This document shows, in pieces, positions 22,899-31,662 of a stretch of DNA of 64,000 nucleotides. The number at the start of each line of letters is the position of its first letter. Positions within the stretch are counted from its first letter, which is position 1. The position numbers and the translations under genes were made by a program. The DNA comes from a virus. The notes under the pieces are model-generated. The model was not told where the DNA came from. It saw only the letters and a list, made by a program, of their open reading frames with translations, and did not search any database. Location of the stretch: positions 124,001-188,000 of the IMG/VR virus record IMGVR_UViG_3300025133_009608. One strand, written 5' to 3'.

Positions 22899-25688
22899 TT
22901 AACTTCCCTCTCGGATTGCCCTAACTGCCCATAAGATTAAGTTGCCGAACTCCCTCTTCTCTCGAGATAGCACCTTTGAATCCCGGAATACTACATCTAT
23001 CGCCTGAGACTCATTAAATAATCTTTCTAGCTCCGGAATTAATGGTGCGCCAGATATACCTGTTGACCCTGCATAGTGAATCCAATCTCTCGCTGATATT
23101 GGAGAAGTATTTCTAGAGATATCATTTCTATCTTTTACGGTTACTTTCTTCATCTCCTCTTTGTAAAAGGATATAGTCCTTGGGTTATGCGCCTTGATTA
23201 GATAAAGATTATGCACCATATCTTTCTTAAGATCCCCTGCGCCCCGAGGTGTTAGAGGATCTTCGGCCAAAGAGTTTGTCGAACTTGGGGCGCTCGATTC
23301 TTCTAACTCTAACTTCTTTAGATCTGCTCCGCTTGTGTACCCTTTAAGCTCTTTGTCTGCCATCCTAAAGTTGTCTATTAGCTTGTCCGAAATATTATTT
23401 CTTAGGGGACTCGCTTCGTTTAAATAGCCAAGTATTGATCGATCCAGCCTTCTCTTGTAAATGGTTTTGAATCTTCCATAAGTTCCATCTTTTCTGCGAA
23501 TAGCTCCCTCTGTTCTGTTTTCTCTTTCGAACCCATCCCTTAGTCTTTCATAATCTAGTTTTTCCAAAACTGAAGATATCAAGGTTTCTCTTAGTTCTCT
23601 CTTTCGGGGAGAGTCCTTCATATTGGAATATGCCTCCGCCATCCTATCTAGTTCGACCTCATTCGAAGCTCTTGAGGTTGCCAAAAGATTGCTTAACTCC
23701 TCCTCTGTAAACCTCTCTGGGAAAATTTTAGCCAGTTGGATCAACCTATAGTTTCCTTTAAATATTCCTGCGTAATCATATAGCTCTTTAAATAATTCAT
23801 CACTCACGTTTGATGGATCGAATCTATTATGAAGAACCTCTCCGTTTATCTTGGTGATTAAAGAGCTCTTAATATTATTAAGAGCATCCCTGATCTGCTC
23901 TTCCTTTGTCGTATGAAGTACAGAATACCTTTTTCTATCTCCCGATGCGAATTCTAATAAATCTTCTCCTTCGGAAGTTAAAGCCTTGTTTGCCCCGAAG
24001 TCATCTTCTTCAATTTTGAACCCACATTCGTTTTTTTTAATATCATATTCTGAAGCTAATTCGTAACTATAGTCACCAACCCTCCAGATGAATTCATGTA
24101 GCTCCTCGCGCCAGTAGTTTGATTCATATTTTATCCACTGTTCTGCCTCATCTCTTGAATAAAATATAATTCCATTACCTCCGAGGTGCGGTGTGGTTAT
24201 TTTATCTCCGTAATAATCATCGTCGCCATCTGTGAAAATCTCACTATGCTCGTTGTAGAGATCATCTATAACTGTATATGTATCTTCTTTCTCTATCATC
24301 TCGGGATTTAAAACTATTTTAGATAGTCCAGATATCGTTCCTCCTGCCCCCGATGTTTCGTCTATTGTGTGAATCTTGGAGTCATCATCGAAAGTATCCG
24401 AATAACCGCCGCCTCTTAAGAAGTATGTCCCGAGCGGAAGCTTTCCCTGCTTGCTATCGAGCCATTCCTGCACTATCCTTTCGAATCCTGGATACTCTGT
24501 GCCATCAGAATATAATTCATCTTCCATTATGGCAACGGCTTCTTTTGTTCTTGCGGAATCAAATCTTCTTATTCTATATCTGGCTAACGGGTTCTCTACT
24601 TCTTTATCTTCTTTGTTAATTAGATATGCAATAAAGCCGCCCTCTCTTATCTCACAATATACTCCCCGGCTAAAGCCTCCCCCGTCCAGATTCATGCAGG
24701 AGGTCCATCTCTTGCCCGTGGACATCCCCGCTATATCCGTTGGGTCTTTAGATATAACAACTAAATAATCTTTATTGGCTAAGTTTCCTCTTATGGGAGA
24801 ATTTAAATAATCACTCATTGTAGTTTTAACTTCATAAACTACATTATTAATGTTTACAATTAATGAATACTTATCAAGTCCTTCCTCGCGAATTAGTTTA
24901 TTATCTTCTATTGCGGCCCCCAGTTGGTCCTCGGGGCCGCCGAGCACTCTTCTTATGTAGGCGTCCAGGAAAAAAGAAACAAAAGCCTCCTGAGACATCG
25001 AGGGCTCGGTGGCGGGGGTTCTCCATGATGCCGGGTCATTATATATCCCTGCGGCTATTTCTTTTATTCTATCTTCGTTTCCGTTCTTTTTAAATTCATT
25101 CAAGAATCTTCTATAAATATCATCCAAAGATATCCCCAAGGGGTTTCCCTGTTCGGTCATGGTTCTTTGCAGATTGTTGTATGTCTCTTTTAATAAAGAT
25201 AAATGTTTATTTCTAATTCCCTTATCCCCCCATTGATTTGAAATGGTGGACACAAAGTTTCTTTTATCTTCCGTTAAAGAGCCGCTGTGCTGGGCGTGAA
25301 GCTCTTCTAACTCTTTCCTTAGGACTTGATAGAAGAACTTTTCTCCGAGGCGTCTGCCGGAGCTCAGACGTCCGTAAAGCAGGGATGCTTCATCGGATGA
25401 CTCTCCGGTATAGGCATCTATCCAACCAAGGATAGTTTTAAACTCTTCTCTTAGGGATTTTTCTTTTTCTTCATCCGTTGAGCTATCTTCTTCATATTGC
25501 AGATATATTCTTTCTTTTCCATCGAACCATTTTGCAAACGGATCCTCTCTATCTCTACCTGCCGCATCTATTTTTTCCCTATGGTCTTCTATTCCTGCGT
25601 AGGAGAAAAGACCATAAGCCGCAGAAGAGGCAACAAATAATCCTTTAGAGTCAAGGTATTTAATTAATGTTCTTGCGGCTTTATTCAT
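22899..25688 (-). CDS. PcfJ-like giant phage protein
   Basis: A 929-residue protein. The centre has SKDPTDIAGMSTGKRWTSCM and YCEIREGGFIAYLINKED, then NPLARYRIRRF, the hallmark of PcfJ-like proteins and a frequent large phage family with WTSCM and AYL motifs. The N-terminus (MNKAARTLIKYLDSKGLF) is a divergent form of the shared module. Two later acidic regions surround a helical domain (LNNIKSSLITKINGEVLH). It begins 8 nt inside the gene above. Function unknown; the size makes it a candidate virion or ejected protein. Confidence 0.78.
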   Translation of the reverse strand: MNKAARTLIKYLDSKGLFVASSAAYGLFSYAGIEDHREKIDAAGRDREDPFAKWFDGKERIYLQYEEDSSTDEEKEKSLREEFKTILGWIDAYTGESSDEASLLYGRLSSGRRLGEKFFYQVLRKELEELHAQHSGSLTEDKRNFVSTISNQWGDKGIRNKHLSLLKETYNNLQRTMTEQGNPLGISLDDIYRRFLNEFKKNGNEDRIKEIAAGIYNDPASWRTPATEPSMSQEAFVSFFLDAYIRRVLGGPEDQLGAAIEDNKLIREEGLDKYSLIVNINNVVYEVKTTMSDYLNSPIRGNLANKDYLVVISKDPTDIAGMSTGKRWTSCMNLDGGGFSRGVYCEIREGGFIAYLINKEDKEVENPLARYRIRRFDSARTKEAVAIMEDELYSDGTEYPGFERIVQEWLDSKQGKLPLGTYFLRGGGYSDTFDDDSKIHTIDETSGAGGTISGLSKIVLNPEMIEKEDTYTVIDDLYNEHSEIFTDGDDDYYGDKITTPHLGGNGIIFYSRDEAEQWIKYESNYWREELHEFIWRVGDYSYELASEYDIKKNECGFKIEEDDFGANKALTSEGEDLLEFASGDRKRYSVLHTTKEEQIRDALNNIKSSLITKINGEVLHNRFDPSNVSDELFKELYDYAGIFKGNYRLIQLAKIFPERFTEEELSNLLATSRASNEVELDRMAEAYSNMKDSPRKRELRETLISSVLEKLDYERLRDGFERENRTEGAIRRKDGTYGRFKTIYKRRLDRSILGYLNEASPLRNNISDKLIDNFRMADKELKGYTSGADLKKLELEESSAPSSTNSLAEDPLTPRGAGDLKKDMVHNLYLIKAHNPRTISFYKEEMKKVTVKDRNDISRNTSPISARDWIHYAGSTGISGAPLIPELERLFNESQAIDVVFRDSKVLSREKREFGNLILWAVRAIREGS

Positions 25689-27180
25689 CTAACAGCTCCT
25701 CGTGCGAAATGCTCCACTCATTTCGATGCTCCATTTTAATATCATTAATTATAGCGGTCGAGACTTTCACCTCGCCTTCTTCCTCCGGGTTTCCGGATAT
25801 TATATCTTCCGGTTTATACTTTAACTTAAGGATGGCCTCCTCGGAATCCGTAAGTCCTGAGTAATAATCAACCACAAACTCCTCTGAGGTTCCAATATAG
25901 ACCCCGTTCGGGTGTGAAATCATATTATCATTCCTGCCACCACTGTATGGGTATCGTATCTCGGGATTCTGCAAGGAGAATAATCCACGCTTATCCCTTC
26001 CGACTATCTTATACCCAGTTAGAAAACTATCCTTATATCTCTCCCTTCTTTCGCGAGTGACGTCATAAGAGTCTTTAGCGGCAGATAATAGCTGCTCGTC
26101 TGTAATGCCCTCCTTTAAATATCCATTTGAATATCCATAACTTTTAGCTAAGTGCCTTAACCTTAGCGCAAGCCCAGTGGCTCCACTATCATGAGCGTCT
26201 TCATATAAATAGCTCCTACCTCTATGCTCCGATTGCCCCATAAGGTATTCAAAGTGCATCTTTGAAAATTCTAACATTAATTCATTCAAGTCTCTGGATT
26301 GATGCTGGTGTTCCACATCAGAGCCTCCCGTGTTGCTCTCCCCTTGAAATCCCACTTCTGCCATCATGCTTCCAAGCTCTTCTTCTGCCTCTGCATATTC
26401 AACATCCAACGCCTCTGCGTTTGGCGAGCCGTCCTCGTAAGCATCCATTGATAGTTGATTTAGTTCTTCGAGCCTATGGATTCTACTTCTGATGTCTGCT
26501 GAGAGTCCGAATAAGTTGTATAAACTTTCGGGAGTATCCGCCCTAGACTCGTCCCCATACTCAAGAGATGCCGCCCTCCATAGTGCTGCCACCTTTAGCT
26601 CTCTGCGGTGCGGTCGGCACAATACCTTTTTCTGCTCCACGGTATGATGATGATTATCATCACCAAATGCACTAACACCAGAGGGTTCCGAAATAATCTT
26701 AATTGATTGATTTTCATTAAAACAATGAGATGATAGCTTCATAAAATACTTTATTGAAGCTTCTCTGTTGCTTTTGTCTTGAGGGTCATATGATATCCAT
26801 AGCGAATCAAACTCTGGGCCACTAGATGCTTCTTTGTCCGCTTCTTCCATCGACTCGGGAGTGTTCCTTAGGACCGCCTCCGCTTCATCTAATTCTATAA
26901 TCTTTGGGCCAATTAGATTTACGTCCCCGTCCCAAGTAACTTCCTCTACGAAGCCTTTGCTTGGGACTGTATCCGTTCGAAACATTACAGCTACGATGTC
27001 ATCGCTATCTATATGGGTATGTTGCACTTGCGGAAGATAAACCCCCCAGACTCCGGACACTGCAAAGTTAGAGTACCCACGCTCAACGGACAGCCTTCTT
27101 TCCGATACAATCTTCTTTGCAATTTCTCTATCAGCAAAGTGAATAAAGAAATCATTTTCTACTTTCTTTTCTACTCTCAC
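25681..27180 (-). CDS. Large protein with ADP-ribosyltransferase-like features
   Basis: A 499-residue protein. N-terminal part: FIHFADREIAKKIVSERRLSV, VWGVYLPQV, VMFRTDTVPSK, EEVTWDG. C-terminal part: GYKIVGRDKRG, NGVYIGTSEEFVVDYYSG, LKLKYKPEDIISG. Both resemble the strand order of ART-fold enzymes (H-x-T-like start, later Y/S strand, final E-x-E-like turn). The resemblance is weak. The middle contains SAFGDDNHHHTVEQ, the DDxHxHT motif. Function unassigned. Confidence 0.6.
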   Translation of the reverse strand: MRVEKKVENDFFIHFADREIAKKIVSERRLSVERGYSNFAVSGVWGVYLPQVQHTHIDSDDIVAVMFRTDTVPSKGFVEEVTWDGDVNLIGPKIIELDEAEAVLRNTPESMEEADKEASSGPEFDSLWISYDPQDKSNREASIKYFMKLSSHCFNENQSIKIISEPSGVSAFGDDNHHHTVEQKKVLCRPHRRELKVAALWRAASLEYGDESRADTPESLYNLFGLSADIRSRIHRLEELNQLSMDAYEDGSPNAEALDVEYAEAEEELGSMMAEVGFQGESNTGGSDVEHQHQSRDLNELMLEFSKMHFEYLMGQSEHRGRSYLYEDAHDSGATGLALRLRHLAKSYGYSNGYLKEGITDEQLLSAAKDSYDVTRERRERYKDSFLTGYKIVGRDKRGLFSLQNPEIRYPYSGGRNDNMISHPNGVYIGTSEEFVVDYYSGLTDSEEAILKLKYKPEDIISGNPEEEGEVKVSTAIINDIKMEHRNEWSISHEELLDE

Positions 27181-27340
27181 TGTTATTTATCCTAATAATA
27201 TTCAAATTAACTGTCCGAACCGCGAACTGAACCGACCACGTTATTAATAACAAAATTAGTAGTGGCGCTACCAAGAGATACGTCATGGGAATCATTATAG
27301 AATCGAATATATCATCCCATAGCGTTGAGAACTTACTCAT
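27152..27340 (-). CDS. Small membrane protein
   Basis: A 62-residue protein with one long hydrophobic segment (MIPMTYLLVAPLLILLLITW) and a charged C-terminus. Overlaps the start of the next gene by 29 nt. Confidence 0.58.
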   Translation of the reverse strand: MSKFSTLWDDIFDSIMIPMTYLLVAPLLILLLITWSVQFAVRTVNLNIIRINNSESRKESRK

Positions 27341-27342
27341 AC

Positions 27343-27585
27343 TTAGCGCCTCTGAAGATCGGTTACGGTCATTACTCCCCAGTTATAATCGCTTCGAACG
27401 GAACCCTCCAGCCCCAACTCTTCCAGGGCGGCAAAAACCTCTCTCTGCATATCAATCGATTTACCTGTTATTACCTCGAACGGCAAAGCCCAATCGTTCT
27501 TCAAGAGAAACGACTCTATAGCCTTATAGACATCGCAGTGACGAACCCCGTGAAGATCTACGGAAGATGGCCTACCATTCCCCAT
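27343..27585 (-). CDS. Smr-domain protein
   Basis: An 80-residue protein. VDLHGVRHCDVYKAIESFL, FEVITGKS and a final NWGVMTV reproduce the Smr (MutS2 C-terminal) domain, which binds or nicks branched DNA or cleaves mRNA at stalled ribosomes. Ribosome rescue is an attractive link to the phage tmRNA (inference). Overlaps the tag gene upstream by 14 nt. Confidence 0.82.
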   Translation of the reverse strand: MGNGRPSSVDLHGVRHCDVYKAIESFLLKNDWALPFEVITGKSIDMQREVFAALEELGLEGSVRSDYNWGVMTVTDLQRR

Positions 27586-27982
27586 AGATCCTATTATCAG
27601 ATCCTTCTATTGGCATCCCATGATCCCAAGCGGCATGTGGAATATCCGCTCCGAGTCTTTCATTGTGCCTTTCGTTATCCTCCGGGGTGACAATCCAGCA
27701 GTTTAATGTGTTATCCACACCCATAGCATGATAGATGACCAGCCCATCTTCTTTCTCGGCCTTTATCTCGACCAGCTCTCCGAGAGCATCACGGCTATCT
27801 TTATTAATTTTATTGAAGAACTTTTCTACGGCGCTTCGTATCTCCGGGGACATTTCTTTTTCTCTTTTAAAGAAGTCGAACATACCAGCGCAATTTATAA
27901 TGATATTATCTATTTCATTTGCACCAGACTCAAGTCCCAGCTTATCTAGCTCATTTGCCAACCTAATTAGCTTGTCTAACAT
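27572..27982 (-). CDS. Tag-module protein
   Basis: A 136-residue protein. The N-terminal module MLDKLIRLANELDKLGL (then GANEIDNII) is a moderately diverged copy. The body (FFKREKEMSPEIRSAVEKFF; LVEIKAEKEDGLVIYHAMG) is unrecognised. Confidence 0.7.
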   Translation of the reverse strand: MLDKLIRLANELDKLGLESGANEIDNIIINCAGMFDFFKREKEMSPEIRSAVEKFFNKINKDSRDALGELVEIKAEKEDGLVIYHAMGVDNTLNCWIVTPEDNERHNERLGADIPHAAWDHGMPIEGSDNRIYGEW

Positions 27983-27993
27983 ATTATTATCCT

Positions 27994-28623
27994 CTAGGAG
28001 ATTTCATCCATTATTTGCTCAACGACAGTATCGATATCCATATCTTTATCCCCTGTCTCTACGTCATCAGTCAGAGCGGCAGTAATCAGGTCAGAAAAAT
28101 AACTTGTTGCATCATACTCCTCAAACTGCTGAGGATCAGTGGCTCCGTTATCAAATACAAAGTTGAGCCGGTCACCATCCAAATAGATTACCTCTTCTTT
28201 CCCGTCCCACAAGTCCCATGGAGTCTCGGTTCTAGCGTGCCAAAACAAGCTCTCAATTAGCTCCGAAGCCTCAGGGCCAGCGCCAAGCTCTATTACTGCA
28301 TTCTTTTTTCTTTCTTCCAATGTAATTGACTCTTCATCATCTGGGCTATGCGGTTCTTCTTCGGTTCCCGCCATGATCTTTGCCGTTGCGATAGCATCCT
28401 CCTTATCTCCTGTGTGATAATGGTCATCGGTTCCAATTGAATCCGGAGGAATAACGCGGTACTCTTTCCATTCGGCGTTATAATAAACTTCCGCGCCTCC
28501 CACTGACAATACAAGGTCTTGAGAGTCGGACGCAAGCCTGACAACTCGGTCCAAAGCATCAGCCTCTTTTACAAGACCTCTTCCGTCCAATGTGTTTGCA
28601 ATTTTAATTAGTTCTTTTATCAT
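27994..28623 (-). CDS. Tag-module protein with DDxHxHT motif
   Basis: A 209-residue protein. The N-terminal module is MIKELIKIANTLDGRGL, KEADALDRVV. VYYNAEWKEYRVIPPD and IGTDDHYHTGDKEDAIATAK follow; the latter contains the DDxHxHT motif. The acidic C-terminal half has no known fold. Confidence 0.72.
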   Translation of the reverse strand: MIKELIKIANTLDGRGLVKEADALDRVVRLASDSQDLVLSVGGAEVYYNAEWKEYRVIPPDSIGTDDHYHTGDKEDAIATAKIMAGTEEEPHSPDDEESITLEERKKNAVIELGAGPEASELIESLFWHARTETPWDLWDGKEEVIYLDGDRLNFVFDNGATDPQQFEEYDATSYFSDLITAALTDDVETGDKDMDIDTVVEQIMDEIS

Positions 28624-28635
28624 TTTAGTTCTCCA

Positions 28636-29352
28636 TTAAATAACTATAACGCCATCATCTTTGTCGGCGGCTGCTATGAATATCTCTCGAATCGAGTGAA
28701 GCCTGTCGCTCAGATATTCGTCGGAAAGTCCAGAATCAATCATTCTCGCTCCCCTTTGCACGCTTATATCAAACGTGCCGTCATCCCTCTCTTTCATCAC
28801 TCGCGATTCGCGCCTTGTGTCTGATGGAGGAACAACGTGTTTTGCAATTTCGTCCGGGAGGTTTAATAGCCTGTTTATTTTTCGAATAACATTTGAGACA
28901 TCTTCTGCCGGTATCTCTAAAACATGTTCGTCAATGTAAAATCCAAGAATATTAAATAACTTTCTGGCGTTCCGATTTGACAAATTAACATAATCCTCTG
29001 CCAACTCGCTTCCGATGTGCATTCCCATGCCGTCGATAACTTGATCGTGCTTTAGGTCGCAGAGGTCAATAGGGTTCTTTCCATAGAATTTATTCTTTAG
29101 CTCCGCAAATCTTTCGGCGTTTTCTTCTATCCATGGGTCGTCGCTCTTGCCGTCGGAGACAAACTCTATATCATCCTTGGCTCTCTCGCACTTCCAGCAC
29201 TCATTGAGAACATCTTTCCACTCGGCATTCGCCCTTCGAACATCCATACTGGATGTCTTTAGTAATGAGGCGACCTTTTTAAACTCAGAGTAGTTGCCTT
29301 TAAGCAGCCACCGGCGCAACGCGGATAATGCCGCCTCGTCTTTCTCTTTCAT
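28636..29352 (-). CDS. Hypothetical protein, helical N-terminus
   Basis: About 238 residues starting MKEKDEAALSALRRWLLKG; the ATG lies 1 nt after the stop of the upstream gene with GAGGCAGC ahead of it. The frame is open to 29391. The first 40 residues (LLKGNYSEFKKVASLLK) form a two-helix segment different in sequence from, but similar in layout to, the tag. Rest unrecognised. Confidence 0.65.
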   Translation of the reverse strand: MKEKDEAALSALRRWLLKGNYSEFKKVASLLKTSSMDVRRANAEWKDVLNECWKCERAKDDIEFVSDGKSDDPWIEENAERFAELKNKFYGKNPIDLCDLKHDQVIDGMGMHIGSELAEDYVNLSNRNARKLFNILGFYIDEHVLEIPAEDVSNVIRKINRLLNLPDEIAKHVVPPSDTRRESRVMKERDDGTFDISVQRGARMIDSGLSDEYLSDRLHSIREIFIAAADKDDGVIVI

Positions 29353-29353
29353 G

Positions 29354-29908
29354 TTAGCTGCCTCTTCGGGCAAGGTTCTCGATAATTTCATCGAGAATGT
29401 CAGCCTCTTTCGTTAAAGACTTTTGATCCAGCTCTGTGGCGATTTTTGATAGCCCCGTCAAAACAACAGAGGCTTGCGCGATAGGGTTATAAGCAGGAGT
29501 TAACCGAGCCAGGTCATCTCTCTCATCAGAGAGTCCCCATGCTGGGTGAGTGACATCATCTTTTGGCGCGAAATCTTGGTCACTTCGAGATACTGTTTCG
29601 GCTCCAACGCCAAGGTATATATCAAACATAGTAGATAGTTGATCCTCCATGCCTTGAAGCTTTTCCTTCCCGATAGATATCATATGATCCAATATCTCAA
29701 AGGGATCCTCTTCGTGCTCGCGGGCTTCAGCCTCGGCTTCTTCGAGCGAACTTTTCAAGGATTTAACTCCGCTCTGAAGCCCGGTAACAAGCTCCTGAAA
29801 GTCGGCCATATCAATAATCTTAGAGAACTCCATATCCCCTTCGATTACGGTGTCCTCGTCTGTTATCGCTTCTCTGTTGTCTTCGATTTCTATTTTTTCA
29901 TTTGACAT
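29354..29908 (-). CDS. Acidic protein with a C-terminal copy of the tag module
   Basis: A 184-residue protein with a very acidic N-terminal half and coiled-coil centre. The C-terminus carries LSKIATELDQKSLTKEADIL followed by DEIIENL, the same module found at other N-termini. The only member with a C-terminal copy, so position is not strictly N-terminal. Confidence 0.7.
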   Translation of the reverse strand: MSNEKIEIEDNREAITDEDTVIEGDMEFSKIIDMADFQELVTGLQSGVKSLKSSLEEAEAEAREHEEDPFEILDHMISIGKEKLQGMEDQLSTMFDIYLGVGAETVSRSDQDFAPKDDVTHPAWGLSDERDDLARLTPAYNPIAQASVVLTGLSKIATELDQKSLTKEADILDEIIENLARRGS

Positions 29909-30784
29909 CTTTCGTCTTTCCTAAAAATACTTTTGGTTTCTGCCCGTACTTTGTACATTGACTATCAATTTATTAGTAGCTTTGTTTTTCGGGAATTTTT
30001 TATTTTTATTTATTTTTAATATTCAGAAATCTCGGCTTGATTTGTTCTGTTGTCTTTGGTTGGTTTTCTTTCGTTATAAAAACCCACGGACCCCGAAGTT
30101 CTATAAAATATAATCCCATACCATATAGCGGGCCAGACTTTATATTTATACGAAAGAGCCGGAGGCTCTTTTATTATAAACTTATCTTATTTGGCCCACC
30201 ATGTAACCTCTGGGGGCTTGGGCTCTTTGGAATCCGTGGGCTCCTAGTTTATTATCTTTTTAAACCCCTCATCATACAGTCCGGCTTTTTCCGGTGAGCT
30301 CTGACGACAAAATTTTAAGCGAGCAGAAAAATTTATATAAAAAACTTTAAAAAAAAATTATAGGAAATTTTTAGGGGGTGCCGTTCTTATATAAAAAACA
30401 TAAAAAATTGAGCAAATTGGGCAACCACCCTACGTGCTTTATCTGCTTTTTCCCAGAAAACCCCAAAAAAAACTGCCGCGAAATAAGCTTCTCTGCGCCC
30501 CAGAAAAAAGACCTCCTCGCTCTCAGAAAAAAGACCTTCTCTCTCTCAGGAATAAAAAGACTCCCCTGTGGGAATAAAGGCCTCTCTACCCCCTATGGAT
30601 TTATTATCTTTATTCTTCTTTATGTTCTCTACCCTATAAGGATAAAAAGAATCCAAAGGACTATGGATAGCTTTTCTTTTATTGTATTCTCCTATAGAGG
30701 TATTGGGCTGGGGGTTATCCTTTTTATTATCCTATTCAACAACTGGGATAATTTATTTATTTATTGTGGGGTCGCTGGATTATA
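29909..30784. other. Long intergenic region with short tandem repeats
   Basis: 876 bp without a supportable gene; open frames on the plus strand are low-complexity. It holds a hairpin AAAGAGCC/GGCTCTTT with a T-run (about 30152-30175). A run of about three imperfect 24-bp units (CAGAAAAAAGACCTYCTC type) spans roughly 30490-30575, and A/T blocks lie around 30330-30375. Possibly a promoter/terminator zone or origin-like region. Confidence 0.5.
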
Positions 30785-31123
30785 TTATCGTTCAAAATTT
30801 CTCAGATCAATTAGATCTTGCTGCCTCTCCCCCTCCCAATACTCGCGCTCCTCGTAGCCTGACAGGTTCTCGACGTAATCGTAATATGCCTCTTCATAAA
30901 TATCTTTGATTCTTGCCATCGATTGAGCTATCCTGATCATATCGTCGGGGTCCCTAGCCTCTTTCATTTCTTTTGTTAATTCCTTTAGACGAGCTGCTGG
31001 GTCCATGCGCTCGTCTTCTTCTTTCTCTGTCGCCTTCTTTATAATAGAATCTAGATAGTCTGCTTCTTTCGAAAGACCCTTGCTATCTAAGTGAGTTGCT
31101 AATTTTATTAATTCTTTAATCAT
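30785..31123 (-). CDS. Tag-module protein
   Basis: A 112-residue protein: canonical module MIKELIKLATHLDSKGL, KEADYLDSIIKK, then a charged helical body (ERMDPAARLKELTKEMKEA; MARIKDIYEEAYYDY). Small and almost entirely helical; function unknown. Confidence 0.72.
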   Translation of the reverse strand: MIKELIKLATHLDSKGLSKEADYLDSIIKKATEKEEDERMDPAARLKELTKEMKEARDPDDMIRIAQSMARIKDIYEEAYYDYVENLSGYEEREYWEGERQQDLIDLRNFER

Positions 31124-31143
31124 TGTTTAATCCTTGTTTAATC

Positions 31144-31623
31144 CTAACAGCTTTTAATATGTCCCGACACGATATTCTCCCTGGATATCCGCCCATCATT
31201 GTCCAGCTCCCAAGTTAGCTCAACACTAAGCATCCCGGTATCTCCCGTGTCCATATGCATTGCATCTCGTAGGAATTCATAATTCTTACATTTCCATGAT
31301 AGTATAATTTGGTTTCCTTCTTCGCTCTTCTCTGCACATGAGTGATTATTAACATCGCCGTTGCACACCGGATTCACATCTATGGCGGCACCAGAATCAT
31401 CATAAATAAATTCAAAATCTATTTCGCCATTTGTCTCCGAAGATAGATCATCTTTAGATACCGGCTTACACCCAGAGGCTCCTGTTGCGGCAACAGCAAA
31501 ACATAGTGCGATCATAATCGGGGCTATTGCCTCCTTCTTTATAATAGAATCTAGATAGTCCGCCTCTTTCACAAGGCCTCTGCTGTCCAATTCGTTTGCT
31601 AATTTTATTAATTCTTTAATCAT
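31144..31623 (-). CDS. Tag-module protein followed by a lipobox-like segment
   Basis: A 159-residue protein from MIKELIKLANELDSRGL. After KEADYLDSIIKKEA comes a hydrophobic stretch, PIMIALCFAVAATGASGC, that ends in a lipobox-like ASGC. If the tag is cleaved near KKEA, the remainder would start like a lipoprotein precursor. The rest has four cysteines. The frame is open upstream to 31653, but SD position favours 31623. Confidence 0.7.
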   Translation of the reverse strand: MIKELIKLANELDSRGLVKEADYLDSIIKKEAIAPIMIALCFAVAATGASGCKPVSKDDLSSETNGEIDFEFIYDDSGAAIDVNPVCNGDVNNHSCAEKSEEGNQIILSWKCKNYEFLRDAMHMDTGDTGMLSVELTWELDNDGRISRENIVSGHIKSC

Positions 31624-31662
31624 TGTTCCATTTTCCTTAAGAATACATTTCAACGTTGAATA

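Noticed and set aside
30378-30857. 159-codon plus-strand open frame
   Set aside because: Phe/Lys/Ser low complexity over A/T and repeat sequence, no ribosome-binding site, and it runs into the opposite-strand tag gene.
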